Positions 34,081-44,900 of a stretch of DNA of 64,000 bases are shown here, one piece after another (within the stretch, counting starts at the first letter, position 1; every line of letters begins with the position of its first letter). The position numbers and the translations under genes were made by a program. The stretch comes from Membranipora membranacea (lineage: Eukaryota > Bryozoa > Gymnolaemata > Cheilostomatida > Membraniporidae). Below the pieces are notes generated by a model. The model was given only the letters and a program-made list of their open reading frames with translations, was not told the origin of the DNA and ran no database searches. The stretch lies in assembly GCA_914767715.1 (NCBI GenBank), contig OU612073.1, forward strand, positions 16,060,001 through 16,124,000. The letters run 5' to 3'.

Positions 34081-37000
34081 GACTCGCGAGTAGACGGGGA
34101 GGTGGACCACATTTAGCATTTATTTATATGTTCTTATCTCTTTAGCTGGTCATCGTGTTGGCTCGAATCGGTATGGTTGGTCAAGAGTCAGCACATTGCC
34201 TATGAGTTGCAGGATCAACATTTTCGAATTTACGACAATATTGAAGTATAAATGAGAATGAGTATGACAACGACGGTCAAGAACGCCAGTAGCCAAGAAA
34301 ACCCAAAAGAGATAATTTTTAAAACTTCTTCACAAACACATTGTGTTTTTGCCGATTTTGGTGGTTGTATATATTGGTGGGTGCTAAGGTATTTAGATGT
34401 ACCCATGCTGGGGAGAGCCGTGAGCTGAAAAAAAATAGATAGACAGGGAAATTTTGCCATAATTACTAGTTGAAGTTGTCAGCCTCCTTTAAAAGAGCAG
34501 ACAACTGAAAGCATTGAAGCTTAGTATCATAGGTAACGCTTTGAGAGAGTCTAATCCTAAGATTTAACTTGAACTGGCACTGTAGGATCAAAATCATATA
34601 TCTCATTGGGATCATCCTTTTAATTATGAGTCTCATTTTGAAGGAACCTCCATCAATGAAGATGGACCTGTCCAACAGAGCTACCAATGTCCACCAAACT
34701 GCAAGTTTACAGATTGAAGGTTGAATTATTTGAATTATTATCTTTCAAGGAGAAAAGCACATGGTGATACTTTTGTACTTTTAGGCACTAGGCAGTGCGA
34801 ATGCATTAAGGAAGGTTGTGTCCAGAAAGAGACGACAGGCCTTGCCCCCTCTGCCCAACAATATGGAGGAACTGGTGTTTGATCCTGATATTTGGAAACT
34901 TTTGAAGACGATCCACAAAGATTCGTTCTCTACGATAACAGAAACCAGGGAGCCAGGACAGTTATCTTCGCTTCTAATGAGGCATTACAGTACCTTTGCA
35001 CTCAAGATAGATGGTTCATGGATGGGAATTTTAATCTATCGCCAGCTAACCTCCAGTTTCAGCAGATTTATGTCATCAGATGCCCTATCGGAAACACATC
35101 CACCACATGTGTTTTTATGTTTTGCTGCAGCTAAAAACTGCAGCAACCTACATAGAACTGTTAGAAACTGTACTGATAGAATGTCCGAACAGAGATTATG
35201 TCCCCAATCCTCAATTCATTCATATGGGCTATGAAATGGCAGTCATCAATGCTGCAACTCTTCTGCTGTTAAATGCTGCAATCTGTGGCTGCTTTTACCA
35301 TCTTTGTCAGGTAAAATTGGTTCAAAAAATCTGCATAACTGCATACTGTTACCTAGTACAGGTGGGATTATCACCAACAACATCAGATTAAGCGTTTATA
35401 ATTGTTGTCGGAGGACAGCTTTGAAAAACATATCCTGTGAAATTCAATCCACTGCTATGGGTATGACCATGACACCCCATTTAAACTTAACAGGTGGATC
35501 GTCAGCTGCGAGCAGTTTTTCCATTTTAGATATTTTCATTTTTTTTGGTTTTTCGACTATTTAACAGTCCACATGGAGGAGGATTCAGCGGTTAGGGCTG
35601 GTTGACCTTTACTCTCGAGAGGAAGCAGTGAAGCTATTCTGCGGGTCAATAGATGCACTAGCATTTCTGCCTCTGCGGCAAGTGAAGGCTGGAATGGCAT
35701 TTCTACGCCAAAATATACCAGACAATGCACCAGGTATGTATATATTACTTGCGCATACACGCTCCAGTGTATGATAAATGCAAAAATGAAATTCAGTTGT
35801 ACCCCTACCTAATCTTAATATGATATACTGATACGAGTAAGAGAGCGCTCCTTGATTAAGTAGGTTTTTCAATTAATATAAAAACGGATGGTCCCTATTT
35901 CCTCCATCCGCTTGCAAGGCAGTTACTCCCAAATTCAAGTGTTACCCAACAATAACCCCATCAATGTGATTTAAATATGTCACATGATCCTTCAACCAGT
36001 CAGCCAGCGCTTGTCTTAATTAATTGATTTATTTATGTAACTAAAACCTGTTAGCAAAGTTGTATTTACCGGAGTTCAACTAAATTGTATGAGAGAAACT
36101 TCTCAGCTTGTAATGTCCTTTCTCCATTATTGTATTTGTGGTACTTCTACATAATTTATTATGATTTATTTTGCAGGCTTGGAGCAGCTGCTCGACTATT
36201 TTAATCGAGTTTACATAGGGAATGTCGATAATCCAGCAACTTTCCAACCAGAGATCTGGAATGTCCACCAGGCAACATTAACAGACAACCCTCGTACAAA
36301 TAACCAGACAGAAGGATGGAACAACAGGTACAAAATAACTTGCCTTCTACCATAATAACCCATCTATTATGTAGACTGAAATTAAAATCCTACTTTCATC
36401 ATTGACCACCAGACTCATCTAAACTGCAGTACCGCTAGAAATTACTTAATGAACGAAAATCTTTCCAAACTCTGCCTGCGATTGTCACTACCAGCAACCT
36501 GGGAATTGTAAACGTGCCAACAGGTATGGATGTAAACATTAGCTAGATTTCAGCTAGTTCGGGGGTGACCTAATATATATTCCCCTCAATTTTAAATTAC
36601 TTTAGGTGGAAGTTTATGTTAAGTTAAGAACGTCAGTAAATGTAAGCTACCAATAAATTTCACTAATCAAAGCTTGTGCAAAAGTGTGAGTTTTTCCTCA
36701 TGTGAATATTTTCCTGTTTTTATTTAATTGTTAATAATGATAACACTAATTTCTTATTCAGATTCACCCACATCACAGAAGGACCACACCCACCTATCTG
36801 GTCATTAATAGAAAACATGCGTAAAGAAGATATGGCTGCCCGTCTTGATATTCTAAACGCTGGACATAATTTGGTTCGCTGATCAAAAAACGCTTCTATG
36901 ACCAGGTAATGTATATGTACCTGTTTATAATGGGCCGTGATGTATTTAACCTAAAGACTGATTTCCAACTTTATTGAAATGTCCAACCTTCAAGCTATAC

Positions 37001-37984
37001 ACCATATTGGCTTAATTTTTTGATAGGATACATAGGCTATGAGTAATCTGGGTTTTTTAAAATGAGTTTTATCGTCTAGATTTTCGTTTGACAATTGATC
37101 GACATCTGGTCATCAAAATTAGGAAGTGTCCGTGTACTGTCCCAAGTCACACATAAATCTATATGATATAACACATTTTAAAAATTCAGATAATGTCCTT
37201 TACTTTAGATCTTTAATACATGCGTGCAGATGGGCCTAGTTCACCGAGTAGACACTCTCTTGATGGCTGTAGAGCACCAGAGATGCAGATACCCTACATA
37301 AAATCTGTCAGGACTCAGGTATGCTGCTAATTTGTGTTTGAATTTGAAGGTGAATATTTAACAAGCAGACCCTGCAATTATTAGTTATAAAATAATCAAT
37401 TGGATTTGGTGAGCTCATTGGTATCTTAAAACCTTGGCTAAAAGCCCTAAAAGGAATGATGAATTTTGTATGTAGCTTTATTTCGACTACGGAACCATTT
37501 AGATGTGGAGACATTCAAAATTACCATTATTAGTCTTCTGGTATAAAAAAAATGGAGAGAGCGTCAAAAGTATAATATGAATATTTTTTCTGAAATAGAA
37601 AAATTGTAAAAATCTTAACGGCATTAGGCCAGAAGCAGCCTAGCTGTAACTGCTCTATAAAATAATGGCACGGACAATTTTTTATGGCAGGAAACTGATC
37701 GCATATTATACTTCATTGATGTTTCTTCTGTAAAATTCACAGGGTGTACCCAGTTGTAGTGGTCATATTTAGAAATTAAAAGGTGTTTTGTTTTTGCATT
37801 ATATGTGTGGGGACATAACTCCTATTCTGTGTAATCTTACTAATCTAATCTTCAGGGAGTTCCAGGTTGAAACTGCATTGTGGGGATTTTGTTGACTTGC
37901 TAATTTATTTACCAAGTAAACTTGCAGAAGTCTGCTCGTGTTAGATCAGGACAAATTTGAAATTTTCAATAAGTATAATGTCAG

Positions 37985-38930
37985 ATCTTTATGAGGTTAG
38001 TATGATACTGTCTTGCAGCAGCATATCCGCAATATTTCTCAAAATTGCATATAATAAGTGAAATGTTAAGAACTCAATAAAAGGTGTTTCTAGGGTGGAA
38101 CAACGTGGTGAATCCAAAATTAAGGTCGTACGCAGTCGTAGCGATCATGTCAGCGGCAGCACGGCAGCATATCCTCATTTCTTCTAAAAATTGCTTTTAA
38201 TGAGTGAAATATTAAGAGTTTAAATAAAAGGTGTTTCAAGAGTATAAGAACGTGCTGAATATAAAGAAATAGGGTGTAACCTAGAACAAGTTTTATCCAA
38301 TTGCCTGCATGCCTATTGCTCCCGATCCACTGGTCACGCCGCGGCGTGACCAGTGGATCGGGAGCCACAACTCGGAATGCAGGCAAATGGACCAAACTTG
38401 GTCTAGTGTACCCAGTCGTAGGAATCATGTCAGCAGAAGATCGGTAGCGCGGCAGCATATCGCAATTTTTCTCAAAATCGCTAATAATGAGTGAAATGTT
38501 ACGAGTTTAAAACAAGGATATTTCTAGGGTAGAACAACGTGCTGAATCAGAAAACTGAGAGTGTTCCCGGTTGTAGCAATCATGTCAGCGGCAGCGCGGC
38601 AGCATACCTGCAATTTTCTTCACAATCGGTTAGGTAAGTGAAATGTTAAGTGATTAATATGGTCAGCAGGAAACACGACTATATGTATGATTTTAACAAG
38701 ATATTATATCATATCATTTTACAGGTGGTAAGCGACAGCACTACATCTCAACGAGAACAAGACTAAAAGCAGCCTAGACATAAGACTGCTCAAAACATGA
38801 TAGCGTGAGACAAATTTGATGTAGGAAAAAGTGTGTACCCAGTTGAAGAGGTCAGCCGCAGCACTACTGCATATCCCAAATATTCACACTATCGATATGT
38901 GATTAGTGGGAAGTCAAGAGTTTGATGCAG
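37985..38930. repeat. Degenerate ~140-bp tandem repeat
   Basis: About five units share blocks such as CAGCATATC, TTCTCAAAAT, GAGTGAAATGTTA, TTTCTAGGGTAGAACAACG and GTCGTAGCGATCATGTCAGC. Spacing between homologous blocks is about 130-150 bp. Later copies (38800 on) are more degraded. A fold-back segment interrupts the array at 38284-38403. No gene is seen. Confidence 0.75.
38284..38403. repeat. Fold-back with a 48-bp perfect palindrome at its core
   Basis: Positions 38318-38365 are a perfect palindrome: GCTCCCGATCCACTGG, TCACGCCG, then the exact reverse complement. There is no spacer, and the centre is GCCGCGGC. Outside it, ATTGCCTGCAT and ATGCAGGCAAAT, and further out AACAAGTTTT and CAAACTTGGT, extend the fold-back with mismatches. 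It interrupts the ~140-bp tandem repeat, so it is probably a small inserted element. Confidence 0.85.
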
Positions 38931-39224
38931 TTGGCACAAGTCAAGACTATAGTAATGGGTTCTACATTGTATATGTTTTATCATTGCATGAGATGGTTGA
39001 TGAGAGACAGCGCTACCGCATATCCCCGTATCATGTCATTAGCATGTTAGGAAAGTATGCGAAGCTGGCATATCTAAGTTTTTCAGACTCGGACAGTTTG
39101 GCTTCTTTCTGAAAAGTGAGGCACTCATTGAACTCTTTGCTCATGTGTTATGCAAAAGATATCCAGCCAAAAAATGACATAAGAGGCAATTGAAACGTCA
39201 AAAATGTTGTTTGTAATTGCCCCA

Positions 39225-39600
39225 AGAAGATAGTCAGCGTCTTTAATTGTTGAGGATGAGTTAGTTTTCAGAGACTATATGTATAGCAGCCAGCCCAATA
39301 CCGTGCCTTTTGGGTTGCCATTTTTGGTCTTCAGGGTCGAGCTGGTATGTGAGCCAAGCTGTATACATTATGTGCGCTCTGAAAGAACGCTATGTACGAT
39401 AGACACTAGATTCTTGTTGGTACAGTGCTCAGCCAGCTTCTCTACTAGTTTTGATTTGTCCATCCTATCAAGTGCCTTTGACATGTCTAAAAAACCTACA
39501 GGGATGGATTTGGCATTTGGTTGATCTATCCTTTCAGTCCATTTGTCAACAGTGGTCATGATAGCATCGGTAGTCGACTTGCCCTTTTGGTATGCAAACT
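39225..39600 (-). mobile_element. LINE reverse transcriptase fragment
   Basis: The minus strand reads VGFLDMSKALDRMDKSKLVE (the palm segment, usually VxLDxSKAFDxxD) near 39495, then HTSSTLKTKNGNPKGTVLGW near 39310, where PQGxxLGPLLF is expected. The sequence is closely repeated at 52450-52625, so both are copies of one LINE family. Confidence 0.8.
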
Positions 39601-39609
39601 AATTGATGG

Positions 39610-41990
39610 CATAGCAACCAAAAAAAACACTGACAAAACTTCGGAAATACTCTCCAGTTTAATGGAAGCTAGTGTGTATAACATGTTCTTTAACCTATTT
39701 TCAGTGTTTTGGCTGGAGAGGAGTGCATGTTTTGGACCAAATAAAGCTGGTTTAGCTACAAAAATCCGAATATCTCAACATGTAAAGCCATAATCAACAA
39801 TCGCTTCGATCAAAACCTAGACAATCTCCTGCTGTTCACCATGCTGACAACAAATTTGACTGAAATCTTTCTGAATTTCTGAATTTTGGCTGGAAAATTT
39901 TGACCTATCTGTTACAGTGGTGACAACCAGGATCTGTAAGCTGGTAAGATTATTGATGGAAGTGACAGTACAAGACCAAAATGGTATAACAAATTGGAAA
40001 TTTTAGTTTCTGCATTAGTGGGGTCGCATGTAATAAGGGGTCAGAAATGGCCCTATTACTATAGCAAAAATCAGTTTCAAGTCTCGAAAACAGGAGGCCT
40101 AAAATCATAAAGTTTCACTAAAATGTCACTCCTCCAGTTAGTGCCATGACTCCTCTATATGGTGAAAGCATAAACTAATCAAATACCTCAAAAACAAGGC
40201 ACAGAGGGCTCAATTTAAAAAAGGCACATTTTGCCCTAAAATAAACTTCCTGAGGTCACTGCGACTCAACGTCAAATATTTGGAAGGTTTCAACTGTGAA
40301 AATTACTATTAGACATGATCACCAAAACGATATTAAAAATTTTTAAAAAGAGATATATCACATTAAAGGAACCACTTATTAGGTAATTTGAGTTGCTATG
40401 CAACAACCAAGGGGACTGATGCATAAATGTTTATGAACTTCATGAAAGCCTATCCGGATAAGCCTCTTTTCCATTATAAAGTGCACCACTATCAGGAGAA
40501 GACTCATTGACACGAAGCTCATGCGATTGTGATAAAGGTACAATGGAGACTGTGGACTGCATAGTGGATCAAGAGCATGCAAATTTGTACGCAAAGTACA
40601 GACCAACTTATGGTTCAACAAATATTGTATCGCTGATTATGAACTTCATTGGCCGGACTCCTGAACAGGTGCGTTCTTAATTAATGTGAATCCATGTTTA
40701 GACGAGGGACTTGCTTCAACTAGAACTTTTGTTAGCTGTCTGTTAGATTTGATTGATCTTATATTGATTGATATTATATTGGGTTCAGTTCAGTATCATT
40801 ACTGATAGATTCACAAAGATTAGCAAAGAAGCAGAAACCGAAGTAATTATCTTTATTTGGTAAGCAGTCTGAATGAAATTGTGAATAACAGAATGCTATC
40901 AGTTAAATACTGGTTATCAAAAGTTATTATTGAACTTTGTTCCCTGATAGTTAAAACAAAGCTATGGATACTGTCAACTGAGCTCCAATATGACTATTAA
41001 ATTCATATTCCTATTCATATTCATATACAGTTTCCTATACAATCAAAAGGCAATCAAGCTGAGAAACTGTTGGGGCTGACCACCAGATTTGTATTGATCA
41101 GAGAGCAGTTAGAGAACTGCGTTAAAAATTTAACATTGTATTTTGGTGTAATCTTAAAATATTATCATTTGGAATCTGAGCGTCTGAGTTTAGGCGTACT
41201 TTAAAAGTGAGTTGGAAAAAAACCAAATACCAAGCTGTGTATTTTGAAGCTATAACTCAGTTTGATCTGGTTACTTATGAAAGGTTAATAAATCAACTGA
41301 AACAGTTACAAGTGTCTCAATAATTTATCCACGTTGCACCTCCGCTTTAACAGACACTTAGGACACCTGGCTTGCACATCTGTTTGGAACAACCATCTCA
41401 CCATGAACAATTAAATTGGCTTCGCAGAAATTTTGTTACAGAAAAAATAACTGATTATCAACACGTATATATGTTTATATTTTATATGTGTTTTGATGTC
41501 GGAGAAACATTTGTTTCTCCTTTGCAAAGATGTCAAAAAATTTCGATAATATTAATCTAAGGTGATGTAATGCAAGGCAAGTTTGAAATACCTGTCAATG
41601 CATTCTAATTAAGCAATATCCAAATGACTTTTAGCTACGGAGGTTGTTAAAACGGGTCATAAAGAAAGAGAAAAATGGCACGTTTCAGTGTTTATGATAT
41701 TTCATTGGCCTAAAAATAGCTATTATAATAAAATGATGTGCATAGTACCATGCCAAGTGTTTGTGGAATGTTTCGGATTCAAAAAAATTAAAGCTTACAA
41801 AATCTATAGCTCAGTTTGATCCGGTTGCTTAAAGTATTAAATAAATCAACTGAAACAATCACAAGTATTTATAAAAAAATTATCAACGCCGGTCCCTCCA
41901 TTGTATTGAATAGTTAAGACACCTTGCTAATAGTTCTGATTGTAGCAACCACCTAGCAATTTAGAATGGAATGGGCCTTGCAGAAATGAC
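39610..41990. repeat. Segmental duplication upstream and 5' half of gene C
   Basis: Sequence from about 39610 (AAAAAAACACTGACAAAACT) through exon 1 and intron 1 is repeated at about 55910-58250 around gene E at high identity. The upstream part (39610-40380) has no counterpart next to gene A, so C and E share a more recent duplication than either shares with A. Confidence 0.85.
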
Positions 41991-44900
41991 ATGAAATAAC
42001 TCATTATCAACACTTTTGAGTCAAGCTATTGCTATCGCCTTTTTCAAGCTTTTGTATCTACCTTGCATCATTTTGATATATTTGAAGAAGCGCGGAATCG
42101 CATTAGATGTTGGATGTGGCCAGGGGCAGATAATTCCAGAAATAGTCAACCACTTTGAACAGATCATCGGGATTGATATCAGTGAAGAGCAGATCAAACT
42201 GGCCGAAGAGCTCAACAATTATTCCAATGTCAAGTTCAGGTAGTTCTTAAATTCATAATGATAAACTGATGTTGTTATTGCCTGTAAAACATTTTTCACA
42301 TGATTATACTGATGGTCCAAAAACATAAGTCGCGATTAATTTTGTTATTATTTCTTGTTATCGCTCTTGCCCATAGACATAAAAACAAACCCTGACAGCA
42401 TACTATATGGGTTGAATGTGCTGTAACGACCAGTTATTCCATTTACGCTGTGCGGCTATCATTTTTAACAATGAAAAAGGGGATTGTTATAATGATTGAA
42501 GAATATCCCATACCTCACTGCAGACCCATTGTGTTTTTGATGCTGAATTTTAAACAACTACCCTAATGTTAACTGTCATACCACTCCACGCAATGGGGTG
42601 ATATATAAGTGTTAGGCAAGGTCTAATGAGGATTTCTGTCATTGAAAGGGTTGCAGCAGCTGAGGACATTCCCCTAGAAGATCAATCTGTTGACCTTATC
42701 ACATCAGCTCTGTCAATAATATGGTTTGCTGATCAAAAACGCTTCTATGACCAGGTATTTATCTATTCAGCGCTTTACTCCTGTTATCAATTCAGGCTCA
42801 GAATTGTAGCTGACACTGTGAGATGTTTGTCTAGTTTAAGTTAGGCAAAGATCCTAGGAGTAATTACAAGATATGAAATACTCAGAGTGGCCACCTGCAA
42901 GTTTTCACTGCACAGAAATAAATAGTAGTTAATATTATTGCTGAATCTTCTGAATTAATTCACTAAATAATTTCAACAAAAGCATGCACACGCCAATCTC
43001 CGCTGACCGTATGTGACAAGGCTAGAATTATTGCAAGTTTCTAATCTGAAATGCCTGAAAGGAACTGAACCTGACCTGTTAAATCTCAAATCTACTATCG
43101 GAGCTTTTCTGTTATATCCTACATCAATATAAAACTGCAGTATCAAGGTTGATTAGCCAATCCATTTTTAAATTAAATGCTTCATCCTTATCGCATCCCA
43201 TACGACCAGCAGCAGCTTCGTTCTTGACTATGAAAAAACTCTTGTTATGTATTACCTGTACATAATTGCCATTCTTTTGTAACAATAAAAGGTGTGAGCT
43301 TAGTTATGTGAAAAACACCTTTTTTTTCTATATTTGAAGAACTTCAATCAAGGTGATTTCCTGTTTAAACCACTGCTGCCACAAAGTCAAATGTGTGCTT
43401 ATCGAATTCTGTATAGCTTAAAACAAATAAAATGAGGCTGCAATCTCAGATTTGTCACCTAATGGGCAAATAATTTGCACAAACTGATCATTAAAATTGG
43501 GGTATGAAAATAATTATCTACTATATCATGTGCAGTGGTTACCGTTTTGCAGACCTGGGTCCAAGTCATGGTATGTCAAGTCATCTCCAAGTCAAGTCAA
43601 GTCAAAGTCACGACTTGACTTGACTTAACAAAATTATGACTTGACTTGACTTGATGTCGAAAACAAATAGACAACACTTGACTTGACTTAACGAAAAATT
43701 GACTTCGACTTGGCTTGACTTGGGAGTTGTCCTGACTTTGGTCAAGTCAACATAAGTCAATGTGTGAAATTTTATAACATAATGTAGAAAGAGATATAGG
43801 AAGGATAATCATAACTGAGAACCCCAACTCTGAAACCCCAACTCCGAAACTGAAAACCCAACTTCTCAGCTATGGGTAAGTAGTCAGAGTTCCTGCCTTA
43901 CATATTAGTTGTCCTCTCTTGTTGTCTTGTAATCAGTAAAATGAAAAATGTATCCCATGATGCAATATTAATATAGTCTGATCATATAGTGCAGGTTTAT
44001 TCACAAGACTGCTTGTATCATCATCAACATCAACATCATCATCAGACAGAAATCCTTCTAGTCTAAGGATGTTTCACACTTTTTCTTTTTGTGCTTCTCA
44101 CAACAGCAGAAGGCTGGACTTTCTTTTTTTGAAATTCACTTCCAAGCAATTCCATAACATACACCACCAATCGTGAACTGAATTTAGTTTATGGATTGCA
44201 CATAATGTATTGTTTGTTTGAGGGGAGCAAATCCCGATTAGTAGAGCAACTCCTGAGGACCTAACTAACTCCTCCACGATTTGGAGTCAACCGGGATTGA
44301 AATGAATTCCGAGTTGATTTTCACTGTTAATTAGCGTGACTTTGCCATGACTTGTAAGTCACCCATCTTTGACTTGACTTGACTTACAAAAATCATGACT
44401 TGACTTGACTTGACTTGATGGCGAAAAAAATAGACACCAATTGACTTGACTTGACTTGGTGTAAATGTGACTTGACTTGACTTAGCATCGACAATGACTT
44501 GACTTGACTTGACTTGACTTGACTTGCGATGACTTGGACCCAGGTCTGCCGTATACATCTCATCAGCGAGCTAGTGCGTCAATTTCATGCCCTGATTTTG
44601 AAGATCAGTTTGTGCAGGTTATTTGCCCATTTGCCCATCTCAATTTGTTATCTTGGAGCTATACAGATTTCAATGAGCACAAATTTGCCTGAGTGACAGC
44701 AGTTAGTTTAAGATATCAACAGGGGTTCAAACGGGAACTTCTCTTTGTTGCAGTAATTGTTTCCTATATTTTTAGGCTGACAGGGTGCTGAAACCAGGGG
44801 GTGTTGTTGCAGTCATAGGTACAAATGGGATTCAGAAAATAATTGACCACCCGAGAGAGAAAGAATTGACCATGCTGACAAACGAGGTAGAGTAGAACAA

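Larger units (their letters stand above)
30221..36865. mobile_element. ~6.6-kb transposon-rich block inserted in copy B
   Basis: The left junction is seen by comparison with copy D: both read GTTCTGATTGTAGCAACC, after which B switches to unrelated sequence. The right junction falls inside exon 3 of B at about 36866. The block holds a TTTTCCCACC minisatellite, a GTT microsatellite, a fold-back element, a FLYWCH/MULE transposase gene on the + strand and, in one of its introns, a LINE fragment on the - strand. No terminal inverted repeats or target duplication are visible at the two junctions, and host sequence has been lost, so the event combined insertion with deletion or rearrangement. Confidence 0.7.
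32299..36882 (+). pseudogene. FLYWCH zinc finger / MULE transposase-derived gene, frameshifted
   Basis: Exons: 32299-32484, 32727-32879, 34785-35310, 35568-35733, 36177-36327, 36762-36882. Exons 1-2 encode a FLYWCH finger: GGRKYYLNGYSYIKKKTT, then VYWSCSEKGKWKC (two Cys) and HTHDPD (His pair). Exon 3 has MULE-type blocks: LPPLPNNMEELVFDPD, then ETFEDDPQRFVLYDN, WFMDGNFNL (first catalytic Asp), and CFYHLCQ. Exons 4-6 carry conserved C-terminal blocks (STWRRIQRLGLVDLY, DALAFLPL, PEIWNVHQATL, RTNNQTEGWNNR, HPPIWSLIENMRKED). Exon 3 changes frame twice, near 34890 and near 35130. The usual second catalytic Asp (T-D-F-E) reads MGYE. The last exon runs into a fragment of methyltransferase exon 3 and stops there at 36880-36882. 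Spliced FLYWCH/MULE genes occur in many animals; this copy is broken. Confidence 0.83.
29833..37315 (+). pseudogene. Methyltransferase copy B, split by a transposon-rich block
   Basis: Exon 1 (29833-29958) is open and almost identical to that of D. Intron 1 matches D up to 30220 and then breaks off into foreign sequence. Methyltransferase sequence resumes only at about 36866 with the last ~40 bases of exon 3 (the IIWFADQKRFYDQ region), now with one extra A that shifts frame. It is joined at 36906 directly to sequence matching intron 4 of D, so exon 4 is gone. Exon 5 (37209-37315) lacks four bases near its start relative to D, and its donor is followed by a small duplication (GACTCAG). Homology to D continues to about 37620. 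Exons 2 and 4 and everything after exon 5 are missing. Confidence 0.82.
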
